A DNA stretch of 64,000 bases from Sphingobacteriia bacterium (lineage in GTDB: Bacteria; Bacteroidota; Bacteroidia; Bacteroidales; UBA7960), in contig JAABRR010000006.1 of the NCBI GenBank assembly GCA_011390785.1, positions 31,493 to 95,492 of the forward strand. The letters run 5' to 3'. Under the pieces are notes generated by a model. That model made no database searches, was not told the origin of the DNA, and saw nothing but the letters and a program-made list of their open reading frames with translations. Of the stretch, positions 26,990 to 36,684 are shown in pieces; within the stretch, counting starts at the first letter, position 1; each line of letters starts with the position of its first letter. The position numbers and the translations under genes were made by a program.

Positions 26990-27940
26990 ATGAAGCGTTT
27001 GAAGCCTAAAATTGCGATTGTAGGTACTGGTTATGTGGGCAGTACTTATGCCTATACATTAATAATTAGTGGTCTGGCGAGAGAGATTGTTTTAATAGAC
27101 CAGAACCACAAACTCGCCATAGGTGTTGCTATGGATCTTAATCATGGATTGAGTTTTAGTGTGCCTACCCACCTATATGCCGGAAATTATTCAGACTGCG
27201 CACATTCTGATATTGTAGTTATAACTGCCGGCAGTAACCGCAAACCGGGACAAACACGCAATGACCTTGCAAAAGAGAACGTTGCAGTAATTAATGATAT
27301 CATACCCAAGGCGGTAAAATATGCACCCAATGCTGTTTACATGATTGTTACAAATCCGGTAGATGTACTCACCTATGTAAGTCTTAAATTATCCGGTTTG
27401 CCTGCCGGACAAGTTATTGGATCAGGCACTGTGCTCGATACTGCAAGATTAAAATATACCCTGGCTGAGTATTATAAGGTTGATACAGGAAACATTCATG
27501 CTTACATTATTGGTGAGCATGGCGATACTGAATTGCCAGTATGGAGCAATGCACAAATTGGCGGTATGCCTCTGGAAAGATATGGTCGGGAATATGCAGG
27601 ATTACCCAATGTTGAACAAGATCTGGAGAATATTTTCCAGGATGTAAAAAATTCTGCCAAACAAATAATTGAGGCCAAAGGAGCAACCAATTATTCTATC
27701 GCTCTGGCTATGCAAAAGATAACCCGCTCTGTGCTCCGCAATGAAAATTCAATTTTACCTGTTTCCACGCTCATCAATGATTTTTATGGAGTAAATGATG
27801 TATGCATAAGTATACCGGCTCATGTTACACGTAAGGGGGTAGATAAATACCTGAAGATCAAACTCAATGAAAAGGAGCAACAAATGTTTACCCATTCAGC
27901 TGATAAGTTGAAAGGAATATTGAAAAGCATCGGATTTTAG
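26990..27940 (+). CDS. LDH/MDH-superfamily dehydrogenase with a malate-type specificity residue
   Basis: 316 residues with the NAD fold (KIAIVGTGYVGSTYA), VTNPVDVLTYV, and the catalytic histidine in GEHGDTELPVWS, which is the L-lactate-dehydrogenase form. The substrate-specificity loop reads AGSNRKPGQTR: at the position that is Gln in lactate dehydrogenases (Gln102 of the classical numbering) this protein has Arg84, the residue of malate dehydrogenases. So overall similarity says LDH, but the key residue predicts oxaloacetate/malate. Biochemical classification should be left open. Stands alone, with its own promoter. Confidence 0.8.
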   Translation: MKRLKPKIAIVGTGYVGSTYAYTLIISGLAREIVLIDQNHKLAIGVAMDLNHGLSFSVPTHLYAGNYSDCAHSDIVVITAGSNRKPGQTRNDLAKENVAVINDIIPKAVKYAPNAVYMIVTNPVDVLTYVSLKLSGLPAGQVIGSGTVLDTARLKYTLAEYYKVDTGNIHAYIIGEHGDTELPVWSNAQIGGMPLERYGREYAGLPNVEQDLENIFQDVKNSAKQIIEAKGATNYSIALAMQKITRSVLRNENSILPVSTLINDFYGVNDVCISIPAHVTRKGVDKYLKIKLNEKEQQMFTHSADKLKGILKSIGF

Positions 27941-27966
27941 ATTATTCTGACAGTTCTAAAACAATT

Positions 27967-29766
27967 CTATCTTTTCGTAAACTCAAAACCCACCAACTCA
28001 TCAATATTAACACCAGCTGAATCTGGAATAACAGTGAAGCGAATGGTGCTTTGCCCTTCCGGCAAATCGGCAATCGTTTTCCATTGTTTCTCGTCGAACA
28101 ATAATTCTGAAGAATAGATTTTGTCCTTCAGAGAAATAATTCCCAATGGATATAGTGGTTTATCAGCCTTAAATAACGCTCTAATTTCATAGCGGGCAGC
28201 CACCGGAGAAACGATCCTGTACTCAACCCATGCCATATCCGAGCTCCATTTTTTAACTGATGTTACGGTATTGAGAAGGCCATCGCTCAGATCACTTACC
28301 CAGGTGGCTTTAAGCTGGTTGGGTTCATTATCAACAAGGTAAAGGACAGGGGAAGCATAGGAATTGGGCTCATTTAAAACTTCTGAATACCATGCAAACA
28401 AGGAATCTCTTAAAGTATCAAACAGCTCAGGAAGCGAATCGACCAGATTAACCAGCTCGGTTGGGTCATTTTCAATGTCGGCCAGAAAGTATTGGTAGCC
28501 CGGCACATCAAAATCACCATCAACCGATGGGTTGAGCATCAACTTATACCGCTGATTTCGAATCGAAATTACCTGATCTTCAGTTATCAGTTCTGATTTA
28601 TCCACTGGCTGGTACTCATTATAGTTGCCATCCGGATTGTAGGGTTTTAACGAAGGAGGCCAGCCTCTATTTGAATAATTGTAGGTAAGTCTGCCAGAGA
28701 ACTCAGTCTTTCCTTCAAAAAAACTGGTAATGCTTTTCCCATCGATTGGAAGTGCAGGCAGGTAATCAATATCAGCCCAATCCAACAAAGTAGGAAAAAT
28801 ATCAGTGATATCAGTAAGTGCTTCTATGGTTTGTGGTTCAATGACACCTGGCCACCGAATAAACAATGGTGATTTTACCCCATTCTCCCAAATATCGCCC
28901 TTGTGTCCACGCAAATCATTTACATACCGTATGGCCCGATCGTCATCTGACATTTCGGCTCTGTTAACTGCCGGGCCATTATCACTTAAAATCATTACCA
29001 CTGTATTCTCATCCAAATTGAGCGAATCCATGGCTGAGAATAATCGCCCCAGCTCCCGATCCGAAAGATCGACCATTGCATAAAGGGTGGCTAGGTTGCG
29101 CGATAAGCCCTTCTGCTCATATTTCTGAATAATATCTTCAGGAGCATCAAGCGGGGTGTGTGGTGCCAATAAGGAAACAAAGGCAAAAAACGGTTCCGAC
29201 TGGTTTCTTCCTATAAAATCAATAGCATGATCAACAATGAATTCATCAGCCCACAAATCAGAATCTACGGGCTGTCCATTGAATACCCCATAAGCATTTC
29301 TATGTTGATACAGTCTTAGTTTAAGTGCTTCATCAAATCCGCGCTGCCAAGGGTAGTATTTCTCAGCATCGCCGGTATGCCATTTTCCCCAAATAGTAGT
29401 TTTGTAGCCGTTTTGCTGTAAAACATCGGCCAGTGTAATCTCTTTAAGTGAAAGAAAATCCTTACCCCCGTGTACATGACTTACTCCTGTGCGTAAAAAA
29501 TGCCTCCCGGTAAGTAAGGATGCACGTGATGCCGCACAAACAGGATTCACATAAAAGGATGAAAGCTGTGCCGATTCAGCTGCAAAAGCATCCAGATTAG
29601 GGGTTTCAATAAGATTGTTACCATGTACGCCCAAATCATCCCAACCCAGATCATCAAAAAGGATGATAACAAAATTAGGCCGGGCTTCCTGTTGGGGTGC
29701 AGCACAGGAACTCATTCCCAGCAAAGCCAGTGGAATGAGCCCTTTTGATACAGGATAAAAATTCAT
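27967..29766 (-). CDS. Sulfatase (Cys type) with C-terminal beta domain
   Basis: 599 residues. Lipobox-like MSSC (Cys21) suggests a lipoprotein. Metal-binding DDLG near the N-terminus; formylglycine motif CAASR with Cys77 (ASLLTG follows), to be converted post-translationally by a maturase; then GKWHTGD and SDNGP. A beta-rich C-terminal ~120 residues may bind glycan. First of three adjacent minus-strand sulfatase genes read in the opposite order (32873 to 27967). Probable substrate: a sulfate ester of a polysaccharide; the exact sugar is unknown. Confidence 0.85.
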   Translation of the reverse strand: MNFYPVSKGLIPLALLGMSSCAAPQQEARPNFVIILFDDLGWDDLGVHGNNLIETPNLDAFAAESAQLSSFYVNPVCAASRASLLTGRHFLRTGVSHVHGGKDFLSLKEITLADVLQQNGYKTTIWGKWHTGDAEKYYPWQRGFDEALKLRLYQHRNAYGVFNGQPVDSDLWADEFIVDHAIDFIGRNQSEPFFAFVSLLAPHTPLDAPEDIIQKYEQKGLSRNLATLYAMVDLSDRELGRLFSAMDSLNLDENTVVMILSDNGPAVNRAEMSDDDRAIRYVNDLRGHKGDIWENGVKSPLFIRWPGVIEPQTIEALTDITDIFPTLLDWADIDYLPALPIDGKSITSFFEGKTEFSGRLTYNYSNRGWPPSLKPYNPDGNYNEYQPVDKSELITEDQVISIRNQRYKLMLNPSVDGDFDVPGYQYFLADIENDPTELVNLVDSLPELFDTLRDSLFAWYSEVLNEPNSYASPVLYLVDNEPNQLKATWVSDLSDGLLNTVTSVKKWSSDMAWVEYRIVSPVAARYEIRALFKADKPLYPLGIISLKDKIYSSELLFDEKQWKTIADLPEGQSTIRFTVIPDSAGVNIDELVGFEFTKR

Positions 29767-29776
29767 AATACTTTTT

Positions 29777-31186
29777 TTAAAATACCCAATTGGGGTCTTC
29801 CCTTCGGGTATTATCCATTAATTGAGTCATTTCTTCGGCTACTGCTGGAAATTGACTGGAAAGATCGGTGGTTTCGCCCGGATCAGTTTCCAGATCATAC
29901 AATTCGATAGAACGAGAAGGGTCATCCTGCACATTGTTGCGTACTGCTTTCCATTGGCCTTTGCGAACAGCCTGTTTCTTATTATTTTCATGAAACTCCC
30001 AATACAGATATTCATGTTGAAGTTGTTGGTCAGGATTACCCATTAGAGTAGGAAGAATAGAGATTCCGTCAGTTGTTTCCGGGACTGGTATTCCGGCCAG
30101 TTCGCAAAAGGTAGGCATAAAATCCCATGAGGCTCCTATAAAGTCAGATACAGTGCCCGGCTGAATTTTACCCGTCCAACGTGCAATCATCGGCACACGG
30201 AGTCCCCCTTCATACAAATCACGCTTAATACCCCGGAAAGGATAGTTGCTGATTTCATAAAACCTTCCTGGTGATTGACCACCGTTATCGCTGGTGAAAA
30301 TGATCAATGTATTCTCATCCAAACCCAGCTCGCTGATCTTGTCAAAAAGTTTGCCCAGCTCGGCATCCAGGTAGGTTAGCATGGCGGCATAGCCTTTTTC
30401 TTCTTCTGTCCAAAGCGAATCGGCATAAATACCAAACGATGGAACTTCAGAATAACGCTTGCCCGGTAAAGCTTCACCATTATCATGCGGTATAATTACG
30501 GGGTAATACAGGAAGAAGGGTTTATCCTTATTATTTTCCACAAACTGTAAAGCTTCTTTGGCGAAAAGATCCTGCGAAAACTCGTTCATTTCCAGCGGGT
30601 AGCTGCCCAGGCCTTTTGACCAATGGTCTTCAGAAAGATATTGCACCTTATTGTTCAGCATTATCTTTTCATCATTTCGCATGAGAAACTCGGGTGTATG
30701 GTTATGCGCCAGCACCTGATCGAGATACCCGAAATAGTGATCAAAACCATGGTTAAGAGGATTCCCTTCGGTAACATCAATTCCCAATCCCCATTTTCCG
30801 ATTAGCGCGTTGGTATAGCCAGCTCCTTTTAGCAAGCTGGAAATGGTGATAGTGCCAGTTGGCAAAGGCATCTGTCCTGATGGTTTCCACTGGCGGTTTC
30901 CACGAATGGGCGTATGACCGGTATGTTGTCCGGTAATAAATGCTGAACGCGAAGGAGCACAAACAGAAGTACCTGCATAGTGATTGGTAAAACGCATGCC
31001 TTCAGTAGCCAGTTGATCCAAACGGGGGGTCTGAATCAGCTCAGCACCATAAGATCCCAGATCGTTGTAGCCCTGATCATCGGTGATAATAAAAATAATA
31101 TTCGGCAATTCAGGCTCTTTTTCTGCCTTCGGTGCACATGCTGTCAAGCTTGCCAGAGCTGCCAATGTTAGAAAGTTGGTTTTCAT
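29777..31186 (-). CDS. Sulfatase (Cys type), lipoprotein
   Basis: 469 residues from ATG at 31186, which begins the signal sequence MKTNFLTLAALASLTAC. Metal site TDDQGYNDLG, formylglycine motif CAPSR (Cys76), GKWGLGID and TSDNGGQ mark an arylsulfatase-type fold. The spacing to the next gene is 10 bases, so it is cotranscribed with the 599-residue sulfatase. No maturase gene (anSME or FGE) is in the window. Confidence 0.85.
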   Translation of the reverse strand: MKTNFLTLAALASLTACAPKAEKEPELPNIIFIITDDQGYNDLGSYGAELIQTPRLDQLATEGMRFTNHYAGTSVCAPSRSAFITGQHTGHTPIRGNRQWKPSGQMPLPTGTITISSLLKGAGYTNALIGKWGLGIDVTEGNPLNHGFDHYFGYLDQVLAHNHTPEFLMRNDEKIMLNNKVQYLSEDHWSKGLGSYPLEMNEFSQDLFAKEALQFVENNKDKPFFLYYPVIIPHDNGEALPGKRYSEVPSFGIYADSLWTEEEKGYAAMLTYLDAELGKLFDKISELGLDENTLIIFTSDNGGQSPGRFYEISNYPFRGIKRDLYEGGLRVPMIARWTGKIQPGTVSDFIGASWDFMPTFCELAGIPVPETTDGISILPTLMGNPDQQLQHEYLYWEFHENNKKQAVRKGQWKAVRNNVQDDPSRSIELYDLETDPGETTDLSSQFPAVAEEMTQLMDNTRREDPNWVF

Positions 31187-31292
31187 TTTTCTATGTTTTT
31201 TTGTTGATTGATTGATTCGTTTGTGTATTGACTGACTCCAGTGACGGGGTGACTGCAAGTCGCCCCGTCACGTCTACAGTCTTCGGACTTCT

Positions 31293-32873
31293 TTATTCTA
31301 ATATTCTCAGCGGCTCCCCGCCATACTCCGCCCCTACATCTCTGGGTTCGGCAAACCACATCAGCTTGCCATCGGTATTCAGATTTTGGGGTAATTCGTT
31401 AGCGTAGGGATGAATTTCTTTAAACCGGCTTATCAGATGGTTTTTCATTTCATCCAAAACGGATTTATAAGCCAAATCATTGGCCAAATTGTGGGTTTCA
31501 CGCGGATTATTTTCCATATCGTAAAGAAAATGTTGAATGCCCGGTGCCCCAAATCCGGTGGCGTATTCAAGCCCAAGATCGCGTTTGCCGGTCATAAAAA
31601 CATATTTCCATTTTTTATCAGCGAGCATTACCAGGTTATCTTCCAAGAATACAGACATAGCATATTGCTTTATATCATCCGTTACGCCTTTGAACAGAGG
31701 AACAAAGCTTTCGCCCTGGGCCGCTTCCATAGGTGGAACTCCCAGAAGGTCGCAAATAGTGGGTGCCAGATCAACTCCTTCAAATAACGCATCGGTAACC
31801 ATGCCCTGCGGAATGGTTTTCCCGTTGAAAATTACCGGTATCTGAACCGACTCGGCCCACATGGTATGCTTTTCGAAGCGCTTGTGGTCGTAAAGCAGGT
31901 AGCCATTGTCGCTGATATAAATCACCAAAGTATTGTCTGTCAATCCGAGTTTGTCTATTCCATCCAGTACAATACCAACGTTTTTATCCATATATTCTAC
32001 ACTTGTATAATAGGCACCAATGATGCCTCGTCTTTGCTGTTCAGAAAGTCTGCTGAAAATTTCAGGCACCCAGCGGTCATCTTCATCACTTCCTTCAGGT
32101 AACGGCACATCATCAGTCCCATAAGTACCATCATATTCAACCGGATAATGGAACGGAGCATGCGGTTCATTAAAGGCTATCCAGGCCAGAAAACGACCAT
32201 CTTTGTTCCTTTTCATAAACTGCAATGCTTCATTGGCAAAGAAGGTACCTTGGGAGTATTCGTCAAAAACAGCATGCGGACGATTATCCGAATTCCAGAA
32301 CCCGGCAGGATTTTCTTTAGCACCTGCTCTTACATAAAAATCTAATCCTTCGGGCATGGGTGGTTGCTGTTGCTCTCTAAGCCACTGATTATGTACACCA
32401 TTGGTCATAATCGAGTCGAAACCATATTTTGGCCATTCATCATACACCGGGCTCCATATCCAGTCGTTGAAATGCGTTTTTCCGAATAATGCTGTGGCAA
32501 AACCCTGGTTACTTAAATGCTCAGCAATGGTAACATTATTTTGTTGACTAAAAGGAGTGAAAAGCATCGTTACACCAGTAGCCTGAGGATATTTGCCTGT
32601 GAGAATAGATTGTCGCGATGCCGAACAGATGGGTGCATTACAGTATCCGTTTTCAAAACGAACACCCTGTTGTGCCATCCTGTCGAGATTGGGAGTACGG
32701 ATAAACTCGTTACCATAGCATCCCAGGGTGTGGTGGGAATGATCATCGCTGATTAGAACTACTACATTTTTATATGCATCCCCGGCCGGTTTGGATTGAT
32801 CGGTGCAGGCTGCCATAGCCAAAGGCAATAGGCCTAGAGTGAAATTGCGCAAAGGTTTGTTCATTTTTGTCAA
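31293..32873 (-). CDS. Sulfatase (Cys type), lipoprotein
   Basis: 526 residues. Lipobox MAAC (Cys23). SDDHSHHTLGCYGNE, formylglycine motif CSASR (Cys83, QSILTG follows), GKTHFNDW and SDNGYLLYDHK. It resembles the iduronate- or heparan-type sulfatase group more than the two neighbours, and the three differ enough to suggest different linkages rather than recent duplication. About 100 bases separate it from the downstream sulfatase gene. Confidence 0.85.
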   Translation of the reverse strand: MTKMNKPLRNFTLGLLPLAMAACTDQSKPAGDAYKNVVVLISDDHSHHTLGCYGNEFIRTPNLDRMAQQGVRFENGYCNAPICSASRQSILTGKYPQATGVTMLFTPFSQQNNVTIAEHLSNQGFATALFGKTHFNDWIWSPVYDEWPKYGFDSIMTNGVHNQWLREQQQPPMPEGLDFYVRAGAKENPAGFWNSDNRPHAVFDEYSQGTFFANEALQFMKRNKDGRFLAWIAFNEPHAPFHYPVEYDGTYGTDDVPLPEGSDEDDRWVPEIFSRLSEQQRRGIIGAYYTSVEYMDKNVGIVLDGIDKLGLTDNTLVIYISDNGYLLYDHKRFEKHTMWAESVQIPVIFNGKTIPQGMVTDALFEGVDLAPTICDLLGVPPMEAAQGESFVPLFKGVTDDIKQYAMSVFLEDNLVMLADKKWKYVFMTGKRDLGLEYATGFGAPGIQHFLYDMENNPRETHNLANDLAYKSVLDEMKNHLISRFKEIHPYANELPQNLNTDGKLMWFAEPRDVGAEYGGEPLRILE

Positions 32874-32994
32874 AAAAATAGATTCGTTACAAATCTGGTA
32901 ATTGAAATGCTTTTGGTATTCCTAAATCGAAGCGCAAGTTAACAAAAATTTAGGTTATCGGCAATTTATTATCATTGAAAAGGTTCAACTTTGA

Positions 32995-33002
32995 TATCTT
33001 TG
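32995..33002 (+). promoter_or_regulatory. -7 box upstream of the plus-strand sulfatase
   Basis: TATCTTTG matches TAnnTTTG; the nearest TTG (32975-32977) is 17 bases away, slightly short. A 7-base inverted repeat (33062-33068 with 33083-33089) lies in the resulting ~135-base leader. Confidence 0.4.
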
Positions 33003-33144
33003 CGTCAAAACTTCCAGGAAAACTATTTACCAATAACAAAGACATATATGGTTTTGCCGATATTATCAATTCATCGTGGAACTGATAATTACTTAAAAAG
33101 AGTGGTCAAAATCAGAAAACTTTAAAAACAAAACAACTTACGAA

Positions 33145-34761
33145 ATGCAAATTCCAGAAATATTTAGTAAATCCGTGTTGGTGGGTTCTATAGCCACAGG
33201 ACTCGCTGCTTTAACATTAGCAGGTTGCCAAACTACGCAAAACCAAATTCCGGAAAAACCCAATATCATCATTATTCTGGCTGATGACATGGGATACAGT
33301 GATATAGGCTGTTATGGAGGTGAAATACCAACTCCTAATATCAACAGGCTGGGTGAGAATGGCATTCGCTTTACCCAGTTTTACAATGGTGCCCGTTGCT
33401 GTCCCACCCGGGCATCCTTACTTACCGGGCTTTATGCTCACCAGGCTGGCGTTGGATCAATGGTATCACCAAACGATGACCGTCCTGGTTATATGGGGAG
33501 ACTTAATGAGTCAAGCATAACCCTTGCCGAAGCACTTAAGCCACAAGGATACCAGACCTTTATGAGTGGTAAATGGCATGTTACACACTATGATTACGCA
33601 AATCCCGAGCCTACTCTTCACCGCGAAACCTGGCCACGTCAGCGGGGCTTCGACCGGTTTTTTGGCACACTTTCGGGTGCCGGTAGTTTTTTCGATCCTG
33701 TAAGTCTTATGGAAGACAACGAGTTTATTGAACCCTGGGATGATTTTTATTATACCGATGCTATTACCGGCAAGGCAGTACAATATATTGAAGAAGCAGA
33801 TCAAAACAAACCTTTCTTACTTTACCTTGCTCATACAGCACCTCACTGGCCAATGCATGCCAGAGAGGAGCATATCGATATGTTCAAAGGAAAGTACATG
33901 ATGGGATGGGATGAGTTGCGCGAACAACGCTACGAGAAAATGTTACAGATGGGGTTGATTGATGAAAAATGGCCTTTAAGCCCACGCGATGAATCCAATC
34001 AATCATGGGCAGATGCTGAAAACAAAGAATGGGAAGACCATCGAATGGCAGTGTATGCCGCAATGATGTACAGTATGGATCAGGGTATTGGCAAAGTGAT
34101 GGAGACCCTTGAACAAAAAGGTGAATTGGATAATACACTCATCCTTTTCTTATCAGACAATGGTGCCTGCGCCGAAGTAATTAACGGAACCAAAACCCGC
34201 CATGGATTTTTTGAAAATGGAGGTACCCGCTCCGATATATTGCCAGGTGGCCCTGAAACATATGCTGCTTATGGACAGGCCTGGGCAAACGCAGGGAACA
34301 CACCCTTCCGCTTTTACAAAAAATGGACGCATGAAGGTGGAATAGCCACACCTTTTATTGCCCATTGGCCTGCTGTAATCAAAAAAGGACAAATAACCGA
34401 TCATATGGCACATATCATAGATATTATGCCCACTTTACTTGATCTCGCTGGAGGAACCTATCCCGAAACCTTCAATCAAAAATCCATTACTCCTGCAGAA
34501 GGTTTAAGCCTTACCCCACTTTTTACTGGGGATTTGTCCAGCCAACAGAATCATGAAATACTCTACTGGGAACATTTGGGCCATAAAGCTATCAGAAAAG
34601 GCGACTGGAAACTTGTAGCTGAAGCTGATCAACCATGGGAACTATACAACATGGTTGATGATCGGAATGAGTTGAATGATCTGGCTGTTCAAAACCCCGA
34701 AAAGGTAAAAGAGCTTGAAACCCTGTGGGAAGAATGGGCGGTGAGAGCCTTGGTGAAATAA
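33145..34761 (+). CDS. Arylsulfatase (Cys type), lipoprotein
   Basis: 538 residues. Lipobox TLAGC (Cys28). ADDMGYSDIGCYGGE binds the metal, the formylglycine motif is CCPTR with Cys85 (ASLLTG follows), and GKWHVTH, SDNGACAE and HEGGIATPFIAHWP complete the arylsulfatase A-type signature. This gene lies on the opposite strand to the other three sulfatases, divergent from the 526-residue one, so one region may control both directions. Likely a surface or periplasmic glycan sulfatase. Confidence 0.85.
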   Translation: MQIPEIFSKSVLVGSIATGLAALTLAGCQTTQNQIPEKPNIIIILADDMGYSDIGCYGGEIPTPNINRLGENGIRFTQFYNGARCCPTRASLLTGLYAHQAGVGSMVSPNDDRPGYMGRLNESSITLAEALKPQGYQTFMSGKWHVTHYDYANPEPTLHRETWPRQRGFDRFFGTLSGAGSFFDPVSLMEDNEFIEPWDDFYYTDAITGKAVQYIEEADQNKPFLLYLAHTAPHWPMHAREEHIDMFKGKYMMGWDELREQRYEKMLQMGLIDEKWPLSPRDESNQSWADAENKEWEDHRMAVYAAMMYSMDQGIGKVMETLEQKGELDNTLILFLSDNGACAEVINGTKTRHGFFENGGTRSDILPGGPETYAAYGQAWANAGNTPFRFYKKWTHEGGIATPFIAHWPAVIKKGQITDHMAHIIDIMPTLLDLAGGTYPETFNQKSITPAEGLSLTPLFTGDLSSQQNHEILYWEHLGHKAIRKGDWKLVAEADQPWELYNMVDDRNELNDLAVQNPEKVKELETLWEEWAVRALVK

Positions 34762-34835
34762 CTTAACGGGCAATTTTAAAATAGCCGAAAGATACCAGAT
34801 TGATTTTTTCTATTCCATAATTATTGGCAAAATCG

Positions 34836-36590
34836 CTAAGGGAAGAGCAATTTCATATCTCTTTCTAATGCAGGTTGAACCCAATTTTGGGGTACCAGTG
34901 TCCAATTATCAAATTTGTTGGCCCTAAGAGTTTGCTTTTGAGAAATATGTTCTGCCAGATGACTTCTTAGATCATTTTCTGAAACCCATACTATTCTTTC
35001 TTCCAAATCAGAATGATCAATTCCTGCTCCCTGGGTAAGATGACCTCCTCCTCCACTTCCACGGTATGAGTTTACAGCAACCCGGTAGATTGTATCCAGT
35101 GAAAATTCTTCACCTGCAGTCATGCCGCTTATAGATACTCGCTGCCCGGTAGGTTTTGTAACATCAACGGTATAAATAAGCCCGGCTGCCGAATCAAAAT
35201 TAAAATAAGCATTCTGGAATCTTGCCCGGTTATTATTGGACAGTATTACATTGTTCTCGTCATCTTTTCTAAACAGGAAGATATGATCTTCGCTGTTTCT
35301 CATTGTATCAAACCACATTCCATAAGAGTACTCCAATACGTCAATAATTTCTTTACCGGAAAGCTCCATAGTGTAGAGGTAATTTTCGAAGGGATACAGA
35401 CGAAACATATCGGCCATTGTGAGATGGCCGGCTTTCAGTTCAGCATCAAATGATAATGGAGCGGCAAATGAGATGTCAGCTCCTGATAGCGAAAGTTGCA
35501 TTTCATGAATGAAATCCACAAATCCCGAATTCCCCATGTAAGCTTCTCGCGACGAGATAGTATTTTTCAATACGCCAACTTCTCGTTCAATATAACTTGT
35601 AACCCTTTTTTCTGTTTCGCCGAAAGTTTTTGCAAACTCAGTATCTGTAAAATAAGAACTGGTTTCCACAATCTCGCCAGTTTTAGATGATAGCTGATAG
35701 CCATCGCTTGTGCGTTCAAAAATCAAATCTACTGATGCTACCGAACGACCATGCGGACTGCCGGCAATAATCAACACCTGCTTTCCTTCTATGTTTTCCA
35801 CCATAGTATTTCGGGATTGATGATCATGGCCGGTAAATATTACATCAAATCCAGGTACATTTTTCCCTACAAATAGAGAATTATTTTCATCATTACCATC
35901 TTCAGCAAGGTAATCACTTCCTGCACCGCTGTGAAACAATCCGATAACAGCATCTGGCTTTTCGTTTATTGTAACATAATTTATCCAGTATGAAGCAGTT
36001 TCTGCCATGGGTTCAAATTTCAAATTTTCCCATAATTTCCGGGGTAACCAATTGGGAACAGAAGGTGTAACCAACCCAATAACCGCCAAAGTAACTCCCC
36101 TTTTTTCTATGATCGTATAGGGTTGAAAATGAGGTTGGCCTGTTGTTATATTGATTACATTTGCCGCTAACCAGGGAAAATTAAATTGTTCTGTCAGTTG
36201 GTTATAGACATCGGGGCCGGCTTCAATATCATGATTTCCAACTGAAGCAGCTTCAAATTGCAGAAAATTCATTATGGTGGCAAAATTATTTTCAGGGCCA
36301 TCTGCAACAAAGTTGAAATAATAGCCGGCAGGTTGTCCCTGAATCAAATCTCCATTATCCATAAGAACGACTTCCTGCCTTGTATCATATTTCTGCTCCT
36401 TCACATAGGTTGCAACCTGTGCCAGGCTGCCTGCGTTTGAATCGGAGCCTGATGACGCAAAAATCGCTGCATGCAAATCGGTGGTTGTTATCAATTTAAT
36501 ATTGACCTTTTCCTTTGGTATATTACAAGAGACCATAAAAAGAAGCACCATCAGGCTAAAAAAGATTTTTACAATTGCTTTAGATGTCAT
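34836..36590 (-). CDS. UshA-like 5'-nucleotidase / cyclic phosphodiesterase, lipoprotein
   Basis: 584 residues from ATG at 36590, which starts the lipoprotein signal (LFMVSC). N-terminal calcineurin-type phosphoesterase: TTDLHAAIF, DNGDLIQGQP, SVGNHDIEAG, FTGHDHQSRN. C-terminal 5'-nucleotidase domain: GNSGFVDFIHEMQL and FRLYPFENYLYTMELSG. Such enzymes release nucleosides and phosphate from extracellular nucleotides. A weak -7 match (36597-36604) lies six bases before the start. Confidence 0.85.
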   Translation of the reverse strand: MTSKAIVKIFFSLMVLLFMVSCNIPKEKVNIKLITTTDLHAAIFASSGSDSNAGSLAQVATYVKEQKYDTRQEVVLMDNGDLIQGQPAGYYFNFVADGPENNFATIMNFLQFEAASVGNHDIEAGPDVYNQLTEQFNFPWLAANVINITTGQPHFQPYTIIEKRGVTLAVIGLVTPSVPNWLPRKLWENLKFEPMAETASYWINYVTINEKPDAVIGLFHSGAGSDYLAEDGNDENNSLFVGKNVPGFDVIFTGHDHQSRNTMVENIEGKQVLIIAGSPHGRSVASVDLIFERTSDGYQLSSKTGEIVETSSYFTDTEFAKTFGETEKRVTSYIEREVGVLKNTISSREAYMGNSGFVDFIHEMQLSLSGADISFAAPLSFDAELKAGHLTMADMFRLYPFENYLYTMELSGKEIIDVLEYSYGMWFDTMRNSEDHIFLFRKDDENNVILSNNNRARFQNAYFNFDSAAGLIYTVDVTKPTGQRVSISGMTAGEEFSLDTIYRVAVNSYRGSGGGGHLTQGAGIDHSDLEERIVWVSENDLRSHLAEHISQKQTLRANKFDNWTLVPQNWVQPALERDMKLLFP

Positions 36591-36631
36591 CGGAATCAAA
36601 ATTATTTGATACAAAATAGTTAGAAATAAAA

Positions 36632-36659
36632 ACGGTATTTGCAAAACTACAAATACCGT
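36632..36659 (-). terminator. Terminator of the sigma factor gene
   Basis: Ten-base perfect arms (36632-36641, 36650-36659) with an 8-base loop. T-rich on both sides, so it may also act in the other direction. It lies 26 bases past the rpoD stop. Confidence 0.8.
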
Positions 36660-36684
36660 TTTTAAAACACATAAAAATGTTTAT

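Noticed and set aside
36597..36604. TAATTTTG just before the 5'-nucleotidase start, as a leaderless promoter
   Set aside because: No -33 element at the expected distance; could be chance in AT-rich DNA.
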